A stretch of 64,000 nt of DNA from the NCBI GenBank assembly GCA_036417435.1, contig CM070899.1:145838237-145902236 (forward strand). Reading direction: 5' to 3'. The stretch's first letter is position 1; each line of letters begins with the position of its first letter. Of the stretch, positions 47,375 to 60,290 are shown piece after piece. Both the position numbers and the translations under genes were made by a program. The notes beneath the pieces were generated by a model, which was given only the letters and a program-made list of their open reading frames with translations, was not told where the DNA came from and did no database searches. This DNA is from Inia geoffrensis. Lineage: Eukaryota; Chordata; Mammalia; Artiodactyla; Iniidae.

Positions 47375-47725
47375 AGGTCAGCAGTTGGCAAAGTATAGCT
47401 CACAAATCAAATCCAGCCCACCACCTGCTTCTGTACAGCCTGCAGCTAAGAACAGTCCTGTACATTTTTAAATGGCTAAAAAAAAAAGATAAAAAGAAGA
47501 AGGCTATTTAGTGACACATGAAACTTATGTGAAATTGGTATTCTGGAGTCCATAAATGAAGTTTTACTGGCATACAGTCATGCTCATTTGTTTACTTATC
47601 TGCTGGCCATTTTCAGACTCCATCAGCAGAGTTGAGAAGTTGGGCCAGAGACTGTATGGCCTGAAGAACCTAAAATATTTATTCTCTGACCCTTCACTGA
47701 AAAAAAATTGCCAACCCCTGTAGTA
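47375..47725 (+). mobile_element. hAT-type (Charlie-like) non-autonomous element
   Basis: Near full length: GTTGGCAAAGTATAGCTCAC, AAATGAAGTTTTACTGGCAT, TTGAGAAGTTGGGCCAGAGA, AAAATATTTATTCTCTGACC and the end AAATTGCCAACCCCTG, whose terminus is the complement of the start. Confidence 0.75.
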
Positions 47726-47734
47726 GATAAAAGC

Positions 47735-47945
47735 AGCAGATTTGGTTTAAATCCTGGCCCTATCGCTGACTAGCTGAGTCGACCTCGGACACATCTTTTA
47801 ACCTCTCTTATCTTCAGTTTCCTCATATGTAAAACTTGGGCAATAATACTTTTTTAGATAGAGTTGAGGGAGAAGGAAATGAGATAAACACTTAGGACGT
47901 TGTCTAGCTCAAGGTATGCACTTAAATATGATAGCTACTGTTATC
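47735..47945 (+). repeat. MIR
   Basis: TTTAAATCCTGGCCCTATCG, TTTTAACCTCTCTTATCTTC and AGTTTCCTCATATGTAAAAC fit MIR in order. Confidence 0.75.
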
Positions 47946-49249
47946 TCAAATTCCCACTCCAGGAAAGCTTGTCTTCTATGAAGATAAACTTTCTCCATGC
48001 ACACATGAAAAATTTTTATTTCAGATATGTCCGAGTAGTTAATGTTGATTGTAGATGAAAGCAAATGGCACTAGAGTGTAACCCATATACGTGTGCCTCC
48101 AAGAGTGTTTTTAAATTTCAACAAGAGCTCTTGACCCATGTAGATCTCCATCTGATAAACTATATTGATGGTACGTCTGTTGAACTGTGGGTTCTTGGAT
48201 ATTTCTTGTTTATTCTGAAAGCTATGACTGCACTGGTCCTCCATTACTTATGTGGAGCTTGCTTCCCCCAACCCCCTTTTTTAATGCCTATATAAACTGA
48301 TGACATCGTATATTCATTCAGGAAGTATTTATTAGGCTACTACAGGTGGATGAGCGGCACCATGCTAGGCTCTGGAGATAAACTGTAAAAGTGACAGTCA
48401 TGGTCCCTGTCCTTGTGGAGTTTACTGTGTGTAGGAAATGATAGATAAAACCTTTAGGAGAAAGAAAACCTTTTATGGTCAGTTAGGTGATGAATAGATG
48501 ATTTGGGTAGAATATTATTCATCACTGAATTGAAAAGAAACTTAAGAAGTCTTGATTGATATTTACTTCTATATTCTGTTATTTCTGCTGGATCACTTTA
48601 TGACCATTATAGGACAGCAAATCTTACTAAATTGTCTTATCTTTTCTCTAAAGATTGTTCTTAGCTAGGTTATAAGAATATTCTAGTGTGCTTAGATAAG
48701 GAAAATTTTTTAAAAGCACTGATATAATAGTTTTACTGAATGGTGGGTAATATAGCACTTGATGAGCCATTCTACACTTCATTTAAGTTAACAGAACTGT
48801 TCTTGGAGCAAACCATGTGGTGGGAGTGTTTTTCTTCAGGTCTTTGAACTTGGTCTTCCCATGGAATAGAGTGCTTTTGCATTCTACTATTTGGACTCTC
48901 AGTCTCACAGAAACCAAGCCAACATAACAACATGGCATTACCATATTTTTGTGTATCAAATTCAAGGTCGTTAAATAACTGCATTTTAAAATCATTAAAA
49001 TATATTAAATTTTATTCCCATATGTGGTAGTCAGATTAGATGAGACCGTTTTATTTTAATGCACCAACCTGGAATTCTTTTAATAATTCATTTTTTCTTT
49101 CTGGTGAAACTTTTGGCAGTACTAATGATAAAAATAGGTGGAATTCCATTATAATATCATTGGTGTCAGAAAAAAAAAAAAGGAGAAGAGAAGAGGAAGA
49201 CTCTTGAGAGGCACAATTAAAAAAAATATTATAATAGGATGCTTCTGTA
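47946..49249. other. Intergenic; ancient repeat trace at 48310-48440
   Basis: TTCATTCAGGAAGTATTTATT and GGTCCCTGTCCTTGTGGAGT match an old mammal-wide repeat. Nothing else was recognised. Confidence 0.4.
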
Positions 49250-49600
49250 GTATGTGCTATGTCTTTTTCTAGTATAATCTCCCATTATCTGCCTGAGAAA
49301 TCCTAGCCTCTTTCAGGACTTAAAACATTATGTCCTCTACAAAACCTTCCTTGTCCCATTTTTTTCCCTGGCAGAGCTGGTGTCTTCCTGCTCTGCAATT
49401 CTGTTACATTTCATTAAAGTGTTCCCCATACTGCAACTGTATTTATATGTTTAAACATCTGTCTCTCCCATTAGACCCTGCCATTCCTCAAACATATATA
49501 CTATATCTTATTTATCTTTGGATCCTCTGCATCTGAAACATTGCCTGACACTTATCAGGGCTCAGTAAGTATTGGATATAAGGAAAGGACCTGATAGGAA
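49250..49600 (+). repeat. L2 LINE 3' region
   Basis: CTACAAAACCTTCCTTGTCC, ATTTATCTTTGGATCCTCTG and AACATTGCCTGACACTTATC are L2-type. Confidence 0.6.
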
Positions 49601-50639
49601 ATCAATGCTAAATAGAGTTTGCCCAGGGTTCCGCTTGTCAAGATGAAGATCTAGGTCTCCAAACTGCTCCTCAGATGAGGACAGGGTCCCAGATTCCCTC
49701 TCTTACATCCACCATAAATTAAATCTGTGACTGGTACGATTTAATTCTAACTCCTGCTTTCTCCGCACCATTCCATTCATCAAAGGCTCGCATCGGTGTT
49801 TGCCACCCAGAAAGCATCAGAAAAGTTTCTCATTGGCTAATAATCTTATTGCCCTTCATCCTTCCCTCCCCTAACCATTTTCTTTACTCTTAGCGGTTTT
49901 TGTCTTTTTTATACTTTCTTATTTTAGTGGGGTCTTGAGAATGAAAGGAGACCAAACAAAAATGCTCTATATACCCACATAAATTAGAAACTCTTGATTT
50001 TTAAAAAGATAAATGGAGGGCAGAAAGGATGGGAGAACTCTTCTCACAGCATTTCACTTGAAAATGAAGGTTGAAGTAATCTTTTGTGCAATATTTGCAA
50101 TTCATGGGATGTGGTATTTTTAAAAAAATTGATATAAATGTCATGTTCTTAATAGAAGTTCAGTGCCCACATAAAGGAAATGGGGGTAAACTGAGTCCAT
50201 TTAATTCTCCACCAGCCAGTGCTAACCTGGCTGAAGCATTCATTTCAACAGGCATGCATCCAAATGGAAATAGACAGGATGAAAAGTCCAGGAATAATGC
50301 CACATAATGAAAAGTTGAAGAAAGAGATGATGCGGTGTTAGAAAACATCTGACTTAACAATCCAGGATAAGCTCTTTCTAGTATTTGAGGAGTAAGCAGG
50401 CGACTTTGGAAACAATTTAGACTTTGAAGTGCCAATGAACTAAGTTTTAAGCTTATTTATCACTTACGAACTCTAGAAATTTGGTTCAGTGAGTTCACCT
50501 CTGTTAAGAACCCATCCCCTTATTATAAATTGAGGAAAAGAAACCTTTCATTCCAGGGTTATCTTGGGTATCAAAGGAAATCAGCTTTGTGCTAGATCAG
50601 CTCTGATCTAATTCAGTACCTGGGCACAGATGCATTACC
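49601..50639. other. Intergenic, nothing recognised
   Basis: About 1 kb without a recognised repeat or gene. Confidence 0.4.
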
Positions 50640-50790
50640 TAATTTAATTTTCATTAAAACCCAGTAAGCAAGCACTGTTCTTTCTGATTTAGAAATGAAA
50701 AAACCGATGCTTACAGAGCTTAGGGAACTTGCCTATCTTTGTAAATGTAGTTCTACGCAGAGAGTAGCCCTTCAGTAAACAACAACCCAT
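50640..50790 (-). repeat. MIR fragment
   Basis: AATTTAATTTTCATTAAAACCC and ACAGAGCTTAGGGAACTTGCC, reversed MIR. Confidence 0.55.
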
Positions 50791-51199
50791 TATTAACACA
50801 TGGATGAGGAAGAGGCCTTATTCTAGGTTGTTCCAGCACATGGCATTCCTGCACATGGAAATTATCAGCTCAGGGAAAATTCTTATTACATTTTAGAGCT
50901 GTCTAGCAGTGAAACAGTTTTCTCCAAAGCTCGGATAACTCCTTGTCCTTTGATATGTTCACACTGGGGCTGGCAAAAGAGTTTCAGAGAATCTGGTACC
51001 GAGATTTCCTCACTGAGTGGAAGGCAAGACTCCAAGGCATGTAACTGTCTCCAGCTGCTGGCAGTTATTCCATCTAGACACCTGTCACCCCAAAAAATGC
51101 ACACCCTGACAACTATGTCATTCTCCATCCCCTCACCCAGTGGTATCTTCCTTAATAACAGTGTGTCTCTACATGTGGTAATAGCATATCATTTCTTTA

Positions 51200-51345
51200 T
51201 TTGTTATATTGTATTTTCTGTCATCCAGATCAGAATGAAAGCTCCATGAGGCCAGGGACTGGGTCCTATTCCCTGTTGAATCCCCAGAGCAGTGGCTGGC
51301 CCACATAGACACTGGTGAATGTTTGCTGAATGATTGACTAATGAA
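51200..51345 (+). repeat. L2 3' end
   Basis: GAATGAAAGCTCCATGAGGCC, TTGAATCCCCAGAGCAGTGG and GAATGTTTGCTGAATGATTG, the classic L2 terminus. Confidence 0.8.
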
Positions 51346-51361
51346 TGCCCCAAACCATAAT

Positions 51362-51559
51362 GGAAAAGAATATAATAAACAAGAATGTATACATATGTAT
51401 AACTGAATGACTTTGCTGCACAACAGAAACTAACACAACATAGAAAAGAATATAAAAAACAAGAATGTACACATATGTATAACTGAATGACTTTGCTGCA
51501 CAACAGAAACTAACACAACATAGTAAAGCAGCTATACATCAAGTAAAAAAAAAAAAGAA
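51362..51559 (+). mobile_element. L1 3' end with an 80-bp tandem duplication
   Basis: GTATAACTGAATGACTTTGC and CAACAGAAACTAACACAACA identify the L1 3' terminus, followed by GCAGCTATACATCAAGTAA and an A12 tail. The segment is present twice in tandem (51362-51441 and 51442-51521) with very few differences. Confidence 0.88.
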
Positions 51560-53679
51560 TGTCCCACTTAGATTCTCAAATCTATGTACGGACTTAGAAA
51601 CACATCTTCTCTCTTGCTTGTTCTTTTCCTGGGAATCCTTCATTCTGACATGATACCATCAGACTCCCACGGACACATTTCAGATGATTCAGTGTTCCCC
51701 GTGAGGAAGGAGTCCTCCAGAAGAGTTCCCTTGCCATTTTGTGAAAGACCTGAGATCAACTGCCGGTAAACCTGCCAAATCCTGTGCCTGGTGCTTTAGA
51801 CATTTAGCAGTCCATTTGCCATTGCCGTGAACATATGGAAATCTCTTAGGTGTCAACCTACATGTGACAACGAATATTCTCATCCAATGTACAATTCCAA
51901 GGACCATGATACTGAAGAAAGAAAAGAGATTGTTTTAGAGAGAAATGGCAAATGAGAAGAAATAAATAAAAATCCATTATTGGGAGCATTACATCCCACC
52001 CCTGATATTTCCTCCTGTGAGGAGGGACGTCCATTAGGGAGAAATGCTCCTAGCCTTTCTCCTCCCTCTAGCCTATTTATCACTGGGAGAAGAGAGTGGC
52101 TTTTCTGAGTGGTACATTTGGGAGAAAGAACCCTTCCTTCCTCTTCTTCTCTTAGGAGATGGCTGCTGAGAGGAACGTGTGCTCTGGTTTGTTCTTTGCC
52201 AAATGGTCAGCTTAGCAGTCATGGCTCTGTTCTTGGGGGAAGGCTTGATGTTGACCCATTCATTTGTCTGGCTGCATTCTCTTTTTCAGTTGGTTCTAAG
52301 CTTGAACGATAAAAAGGGACAGATTTGATTAATCTCTTCAGATCCTAATAAAATTGAAAAGCTGGACCAAAATATGGTTAAAGTTCTCTCTCTCACCAGG
52401 TGGCATGGAACAAGAGAGTTGAGCTCTCTTAGACTTTCCTTTCAGGTCTAGGAAAGCGATGGCTTCCCATGTCTGTTTGCCTCTGTGTTTTTTAGGTGGG
52501 GATTTATTGAAAATAGGGTACCAAGGGCTCGAGGATATCTCCTGGAATCTAAATTAAAAAGTTCAGGTGATAGGTAAGGAAGTTACAAATCACTGCTCTC
52601 TCCATTGCCCAGTGTGGTTTGAGAGTGCCCATGGCCCATCTTGAACTCCTGATAAGAATATCCTGAGACCTCCAGCATATAGCCGATAACTTAATATTTT
52701 CTCCAACTCTCCCCTTCTATGTCTGTGTCTCCTCAACCGAGGCTATGAGACTTTGAGTCCTGTTACCATCAGCCTAATTGTTTTGCTTTCTTGATCAGAT
52801 TGCAAAGATGAGCTAAATTCTAGTGGGATCTAACTCTGATTCACAATCGTGCATAACATTTTGACTTTCATTAAACTCTCAGAATGAGGACAGTTCTGAT
52901 GGTCCCAGATGACGATCTCATTCCTACATCAAACACGTGGTCAAGATGAGGACCTGGAGAGCTTCATTCTACACTTTGTCTTGCAGCCTGACTTCCAGTC
53001 TCTTCCAACATTTTTGTCCTCTACTGTACTGAATGCTCTGGAACCTGGGTTACTTAGTGGACACTAATTAACTTGCTTTAGTCCATCTGCCCCTTGTCTC
53101 TTCCTGTACCTAAGTCCAAATCTCCTGATCATTCCTTTCTGTTGCACATCTTACTACTTATTTTAACCATTCTTTCCCCGTATGCTAGAACCACAATGAT
53201 GGAAGTCTACGTGGAATCTATAGATAAATAATCAATTATTCCTGCCCCATAAGAATAGGAAGAAATGCTTGAGATAATGGGATCGGTAAGGGGTGAAGGA
53301 TCAAATTCATTAAGCTGTATGCTTATAGTTTGTGCTATTTTATTTTACTTTTTACTTCAATCACTAATATTTCTTGCTAGTTTGTTTTTAAGGTCGGGAA
53401 CAGACAGTTGCAAATAGGACTGAGCTATTCACCGGGAAGGGTGGAGACTGAAGCATACAGAGGTAAAGGAAGAAACTCAGTGATTAGATGCATGTCAAAA
53501 GTTTTTTTTTTTTTTTTAAGATAGACAAAAGGCAAATTTTTCTTAATTACTAATTTGAGTCCGAATAGAAAGATAAAGGCAAGGGTCCTGACAATTTTCA
53601 CAGCAAACAGCAGGCCAGGCACCATGGCTGGAAGCACAACTAGTTCTCAGAAATGAATTTGCTCGTTTATTGCCTGGGG
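51560..53679. other. Intergenic, nothing recognised
   Basis: About 2.1 kb without a recognised repeat or gene; a T16 run lies near 53502-53517. Confidence 0.4.
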
Positions 53680-53875
53680 ACCTAGGTATTATGCCATGCA
53701 CTTTATATACGTTGCCATGTGTAATTTTCACAACCCTCCTATGAAGCAGGTATCTTCTTTCTCCAAACAGGGAAAGAAACTGAAGCAGAGAGGAAAAACT
53801 TGCAAGGTCAAAGGGCTTGTGAGTGCAGAGGCTGGACTTGAAGGAGCTCTGCCGCCTCTAAGGCCAGAAGCCTCG
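53680..53875 (-). repeat. MIR fragment
   Basis: CATGCACTTTATATACGTTG, TATGAAGCAGGTATCTTCTT and GAAACTGAAGCAGAGAGG, reversed MIR. Confidence 0.65.
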
Positions 53876-53924
53876 CACCATACCCTTCAACTGATCCCCC
53901 TACTTCCTGGGGTTCTCTCATTCA

Positions 53925-54245
53925 TCTTTCTTTTTAATTGAAATACATTAAAATATAACATTGTGTAAGTTTAAGGTGTACAACATGTTGATTTGATACA
54001 TTTATATGTTGGAATATGATTGTCACTATATCTTTACTTAGCACCTCTGTCGCATCACATAATTATCATTCCTTTTTTTTTGGTGACAATGATTAAGATC
54101 TAGCCTCTTAGCAAATGTGGTGATTATACTATAATATCGTTGTCTGTATTCACCATACTGTGCATTCAGTCTCCAGAACTTATTTGTCTACTAGTTGTAA
54201 GTTTGTACCCTTAGACAACATCTTTGATCCATTCAATCAACCACT
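53925..54245 (-). mobile_element. L1M-type 3' UTR remnant
   Basis: TTAATTGAAATACATTAAAA, TTAAGGTGTACAACATGTTG, TTAGCACCTCTGTCGCATCA and TCTAGCCTCTTAGCAAATGT, the old L1M 3' UTR read backwards. Confidence 0.75.
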
Positions 54246-55855
54246 ACAGATTCCTTGCCCCCTAGAAGGTCACAGCCTGGTGTTCCACAGGAACAAGTCA
54301 GCCAACAGTCACTGGTGTGGGGACTGGGACCGCCCAGTGCTCTGGGGGTGCTGTCTGCTGGCCCTGATAGGTGGCGGAACACAAAGCACTTTCCCATGAC
54401 GTATAATTTTTCCTGGGAGAGAATCCAGGAAGGGCCGAGGATGCTTTTCTTCCTTGGAAATCCCTTCTCCCTGCAAAAAGATGATCTGAACACTTACGGA
54501 TGAAGATGATAATGAGGCACCAATAATGAGTCTACATGGGGGCTCACAGCATGTTGGCAAATATTAGAAACCACCTCCCTAAGACTCCAGCTAAGACATT
54601 TCACATGCTTGATTCTCCGCAGGTGGGGCATCCATTCTTGCCTGCAACGACGAGGCAGTGAGACTTCATGACAGTTACATCTTGCTTTATGAAAACTCAG
54701 ACATACAAAACTGGGTAGTTATTTGCTTTATAAAATTATTCTGCTTACTTAAATAGTCTATGAAGATCACATAAGGCATAATTTGGATTATGGAAATTCA
54801 GTGAGACTCACATTTGAGACCAAAACATAGAATATAAAATAATAGATAGGCCCAGTCTTACCCACTGAATTGGAAGCTGGTGGTGAGAGAGCGTGACATA
54901 AACACAAGATTTTGGAAATATTTGCAACCAAGGTGCAAAGACTAAAATACATGTCTAATTGCTCTCCTGCTTGTGGGGTTGCTGAGGTTTCTAAATCTGC
55001 CTTGGCATCCTCTCCTGGCCAAGAACAGTGACATTTTCACCCCCTTGTCATCTCGCCCTCTAAAATTTGGGGCAGCTAGCAACTCTATCCACTCTAGAGC
55101 TGGGGAGAAGCAAGCCTCATCCAAAGGGCGCAACTGGGCTATAACCTCAGGAAGTCTCAGATAGCTGCTTAATTTTTTTAAATCCACACTTAACCCTTGG
55201 GTCCCAGGCCGGCACTGGTTCAAAGCAAGGGCACAGAGGAGCCATCTGAGCTGTCTGTGTTGTTGCTACTTCGTGAGGATCAGATGAACAGATCACAGCA
55301 TGCCCCACACTGGTCATACCCTCTCAGCAGGAATTTATTCTCGGCTCTATTTCACGGATAATAAAACTCACCACTGGTTTTGGGACTGGAAATAGCACAT
55401 GCCCTTTTTAGGACCTACAAATGGCTCCCAAGAAGCTCACCTCAGATAAAAACCCTGAGCCCCATTTGGAAGATTTTCCAGTGTCAGATCCCCAACCTGC
55501 TTATCCATCCAGATAAGATGTCTTATTTCTCGATTTTATGTATATACTCCTCAGACCTAGACAACACCGCCAACCTCTCCTTTGAAATTAAGCTTTTCTC
55601 CCTCCACCATCCTACTAGGAGGTGACTGTCATGAGAACAATGACATCTGTCTATTTTTACTTACGCTTGTATCTGCAGTATGTAGCCTACTGTTTGAACC
55701 ATGCCCCCTGTGACTGTACCACCAGAGGTTAACACAAACTCTAAAGCCATGGTAATTAAACCAGTGTGAAACTGTTGCACAAATAAGCAGATAGATTCCT
55801 GGGACAGAAGAGGTAGCCCAGAAACAAACTGAAGGATACATAAAAGTGTAGTGCT
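54246..55855. other. Intergenic; weak L2 trace near 55580-55680
   Basis: No gene recognised. The only repeat hint is an L2-like GGAGGTGACTGTCATGAGAA region. Confidence 0.35.
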
Positions 55856-56005
55856 GTAATTTGTTTATTGCACACATACTTATTGGGCAAGTGCATGCAC
55901 CGTGCATGACAGTGGGAAAAATTGGTGACTGAGTCAGATATGGTCCTTGCCCTAGTGAAGCTACCAGTGGATCATGGGAAAGCAGACTTTAAATGGATAG
56001 TTTTA
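55856..56005 (+). repeat. Ancient mammal-wide repeat fragment
   Basis: TTTATTGCACACATACTTATTG followed by GATATGGTCCTTGCCCTAGT is the same type as the trace at 48310. Confidence 0.45.
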
Positions 56006-56164
56006 TTTGTAATAAGTGCTCAAAAGGGATGGATTTTATGCTCCCATCTTAGGAACTTTATAGTGATTGCTCTCTCGGTTTGGAATTCTCCTTCTCTCTT
56101 TCCCTTAGATAATGGCAGAGCTAGTCCCTCATTTCATTCAGACATTTATCGAATGTCACCTCCA

Positions 56165-56465
56165 TAGAGAAACCTTCTGTGGCCACCCTTTCCTAAAGAT
56201 CAGTGCCCAACATCCTCTACATTGACCCTCTTTATTTTTTATTTTTTGATTACACTTATCTATCTAATAATATGTTATATAATAGTATGTTATGTAATGT
56301 GTTTTGTTCGTTTGTTTGTTTGTTGCCTGTCCCTGCCCCTTGAATGAAAGCTCCCTGAGAATAGAAGCACTATTCACTTTTGTATTATTCCCAGTCCCTG
56401 GAACAGTGCTTACCTGGGTGGGGGTAGATATTGACCGAATATATAGTAAGTGAATAAGCATTAGC
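56165..56465 (+). repeat. L2 3' region
   Basis: AGAGAAACCTTCTGTGGCCA, CTTGAATGAAAGCTCCCTGA and CAGTCCCTGGAACAGTGCTT follow L2; a (GTTT)n run lies inside at about 56301-56323. Confidence 0.65.
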
Positions 56466-56898
56466 CTGGTGAGGAAGAGGCTTTCCAATCAGCAGAGAAA
56501 GCACACATTAATCAATACATGATTTGGGGATAATTAGTTTTCCATATACCTCTACATTAATCTACAATGATCAATAAATGCTAGATAGGTTGCTTAGTAA
56601 ATTTACTGGTGAAGCATATATGAAAAGAAGGAAGACAAGTCATACATGTATAGCCAGATGGCTTATCACAAAGTGTAACCATCATCCAGATGTAGAAAGA
56701 GAACATCACAACTAAACAGAGGCAGCTCTCGGGATCATGCCAATTATAGTGACTAACCATTCAAGTTTGTTTGGGATTAACCCAGTTTTAACACTGAATG
56801 TCCTGTGTCCTGATTAACTTCTCAGTCCCAGGTAAATCAGGACAGTTGGCCACTTTATTTCCAGTTCCCACCCACACTGTTCTACCAAAGTCTCCTGT
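56466..56898. other. Intergenic, nothing recognised
   Basis: Short stretch before a SINE; no repeat or gene recognised. Confidence 0.4.
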
Positions 56899-56910
56899 CT
56901 CCTGATTTCT

Positions 56911-57038
56911 TTTTTATTTTTCTATTTTTTGGCCACACTGTGCAGAACGTGGGATCTTATTTCCCTGACCAGGGATCGAACCTGCATCCCCTGCACTGGA
57001 AGCGTGGAGTCTTAGTCACTGGACCACCAGGGAAGTCC
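56911..57038 (-). mobile_element. CHR-1-like SINE
   Basis: TTTTTGGCCACACTGTGCAG to CACTGGACCACCAGGGAAGTC. Perfect 12-bp duplication CTCCTGATTTCT at 56899-56910 and 57039-57050. Confidence 0.93.
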
Positions 57039-57059
57039 CTCCTGATTTCTACCACCATA

Positions 57060-59018
57060 GATTAGCCTCGTCTATTTTTGAACTTCACATAAATGAAATC
57101 AAGCAGGTTTTTTGCTCATTATTTTTATAAGATTAATTCATATTTTGCATGTAGAAGGAACTCATTCATCTCATTGCTATAAAATATTCCATTTATTTAT
57201 TCCTCCTGCTATGGATGGACGTTTGGATATTTCTAGGTTTTGGCTATTATCAACAAAACTGTTGTGAGTATTCTTGATCATCCCTAGTGGTGAACCTGTG
57301 TATGCATTTCTGTTGGGTATATCTATTCCTAAGAATGGAACTGCAAATCATTAGTACAACTTTCTGAAGAAGTTGTACTAATGTATGTGCATTCCACCAG
57401 GAATGTATGAAGATTCCAGTTTCTCTACAATTGACCAATATTTGGTAGGGTCTGTCCTTTTAATTTTACCTATTCTTCTGAATATGTAGTGATATCCTAC
57501 TGTGGCTTTAATTTGTATTTTCCTAGTGATTATTATATGTTTTTAAAAGTCACTGTTCAAATTTTTTGTCTGATTTTCAATAGATTTTTTTTCTATTTTC
57601 CATTATTTCTATCGATCTTTTCCTTATTCTTATATTCTGGCTATGACTCTTTCGTTGGTAATATAGATTAAAGTATATTCTTCAAATCTGTGGCTTGTAG
57701 TTCCATTCTCTCAGTAGTGTCCAATGTATCTGTTTTCCTTTACAAGTAGTGCCTATATTTTCCTGTTTGAGATATCTTTGCCAAAATAAGTAGTCCTAAA
57801 GATATTCTTCTGTATCTTCAATAGTCTATTTAAAATTGAGCTGTGTGTGTGGGTTGAGGTAAGGCTCATGTTTTGGTTTTAACATGTTTTATTTTTTCAT
57901 GTAAATATTAAGTTGATGGAGCATCACTATTGTCAACAACGTCCTCTTTTCACTCTGTCATAAATCAAGTGCCTTTTATGTATAACTCTGTGGACTCTTA
58001 TTCTGTTAAATTGGCCTATTGTCTATTCTTGCACTAATTAATATCTTAATTACAATGCCTTTATAATCAGTTTTGACATCACCTGGTGGAAGTATTTCAA
58101 GTTTATTCTGGCTACCTTTGGTTCTTGGCATTTCCATATGAATTTCAAAATTCAGATTCTCAAGTTTCAAAAATAAACCTCCTGGAATTAAGATCAACCC
58201 AGAAAAAATCAACACATTTACAACACTGACTCTTCTAATCCATAAAACACGATATAGTCTTCCACTTAGCTAGGTTTTATTTCTGTTCTTTCAATATTGT
58301 TCTTCTGTATTGTATTAGAAGTCTTGCACTTTGGTTTATTTTTAGGTATTTGAACATTTTGGATACTATCCTACATGGTATTATTTGGTTAATTCACTTA
58401 AAAAGATAGTTTGATGCAGGTCTATGGAATACAATTTATTTTTTATACTGATCTTGTATCCCACCACCTTGCTAAATTTATTTACTAATTCTAATAATGT
58501 GTAGTTTTTTTTTTAAATTTCTATGCGTAAAATCATGTTGTCTGCGAAAGACAACTTTACTTTCTTCCTTTTTAATCCAGTTGTGTTTATATTAGGTAGA
58601 ATGTGTGCCTGTATGTATTTTATTTAGTAATATATTACAGTGGTCACAGCCTCTAATACAATGTTAAATGGGAATGGAGGGGGCAGAGTCATTACCTTAA
58701 TCCTGATCTCAGACAAAAATTGTAATAATGGATCATTAGGTATGATGTTTGCCTTTGGTGTTTTGTAGATACTCTTCATCAGATAAGGAGGCTCCTTTTT
58801 AGCTTGTTTGCTAAGAGGTTGTCTTTTAAATCACGAATCAATCAGGGTTGAATTTTGTTAACTACTTTTTCTTCATCTATTGAGAAAATTATTTGGTTTT
58901 TCTCCTTTATTCTATTAATAGGATGAATTACATCAATTGACTTCTGAATTTTAAACCAACATTTATTCCTAGAATAAGCTGAAAATTGGTCCTAATGTAG
59001 TATTTTTTCCATATATTC
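57060..59018 (-). mobile_element. Old L1M element, 3' part, broken
   Basis: Read backwards it shows the L1 ORF2 end and 3' UTR: TCCATTTATTTATTCCTCCT, GTTTTGGCTATTATCAACAA, CTACTGTGGCTTTAATTTGT, TCATATTCTGGCTATGACTC-like sequence and CCATATGAATTTCAAAATTC. No frame survives. Confidence 0.75.
57349..57383. repeat. Perfect hairpin, 14-bp arms, 7-bp loop
   Basis: CATTAGTACAACTT at 57349-57362 is the exact reverse complement of AAGTTGTACTAATG at 57370-57383, with loop TCTGAAG. It lies inside the L1M remnant. Confidence 0.97.
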
Positions 59019-59235
59019 TTTTTTTTTTTTTTTTTTTTTTTTTTGCGGCACGCAGGCCTCTCACTCTTGTGGCCTCTCCCGCTGCAGAGCACAGGCTCCG
59101 GACGTGCAGGCTCAGCGGCCATGGCTCACGGGTCTAGCCGCCCCACGGCATGTAGGATCTTCCTGGACCAGGGCACGAACCCGTGTCCCCTGCATTGGCA
59201 GGCGGACTCTCAATCACTGCGCCACCAGGGAAGCC
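59019..59235 (-). mobile_element. Long CHR-type (cetacean) SINE
   Basis: T26 run (59019-59044) as tail, then GCGGCACGCAGGCCTCTCAC to GCGCCACCAGGGAAGCC. The flanks show no clear target duplication, although the tail is long and pure. Confidence 0.93.
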
Positions 59236-59989
59236 CTAGTCTGAATATTTTCTACTGGCCTATCTTCTGGTTCACCAATCCTCTTTTCTACTGTGTCTAA
59301 TCTACTCATCTATTAATTAACTCATCTAATCAATCCTTAGTTTTCATATTTTTGGTTCTAGAATTCCCATTAGTCTTTTTTAAAATGAAATTCTCAAGCT
59401 TGTCACTTTTTTCCTGTTTTCTCTCTTGATTTTTAATCTTTAGTCATTTTTCCTAACTCCTGGAATGCATGGTAATTTCTTTATTGAGAGTCAAATATTG
59501 TGTATGGAAAATTTCAAGATCATATGAGACTCTGGCTGACATATTCTTCCACAGAGAGCTTATTTTTTTCTTTCTGGCAGGCAGAATTGAGCCAGATCTC
59601 TTTAATACGGTTGGTAATTGAGTAGTTTGAACACTAGTTTCAATTTTTATGTGGGATGGTCTATTTCTATTTAAAGTTGCTCCTAGGGTTTATCATTTCT
59701 ATGGTTCTAACTGGAAGTCTGGTGTGTTTACCAGGGCTCCATTTATTTGGTGAGCTCTGACCTTCAATATCTGCCTTCCCAGCTCTATGAGATTACCAAA
59801 ATCTCTGCTTAGCCTCTCAGCCTATTAGACACCACTTTATACTCTGTTTCTTACTTAGTCTCTTAGCTCTGAGCTGTTTTAGTATTAGTAAATGCCTCAA
59901 GGGGAAAACATGTCTAGAATGTCAGATTCACATTAATGTGCTTCTCTTCTCTGCTTTTTTTTTTAAAGACCAGTATCTATTTATTTCTC
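59236..59989. other. Intergenic; probably more L1-derived sequence
   Basis: T-rich sequence may continue the minus-strand L1M from before the SINE, but landmarks are weak after about 59500. Confidence 0.35.
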
Positions 59990-60290
59990 ACAGTGATCTT
60001 TTATTTTTTGATTATTTCTTTATCGAGATATAATTGACATATAACACTATATTAGCTTCAGGTGTACAACCTGAATGATTCAATATTTATATATATTGTG
60101 AAATGATCACAAGAAGCCTAGTTAACATCTGTCACCATACATAGTCACATTTTTTTCTTGCGATCAGAACTGTTAGGATCTACTCTCTTAGCAACATTCA
60201 AACAACAATACAGTATTATTAACTATAGTTATATGCTGTACATTATATCCCCATGACATTTTATAATTAGAAGTTTCTACCTTTTGACCA
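59990..60290 (-). mobile_element. L1M-type 3' UTR remnant
   Basis: CTTTATCGAGATATAATTGA, CTTCAGGTGTACAACCTGAA, CATCTGTCACCATACATAGT and ATCTACTCTCTTAGCAACAT match the reversed 3' UTR, as at 53925. Confidence 0.8.
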
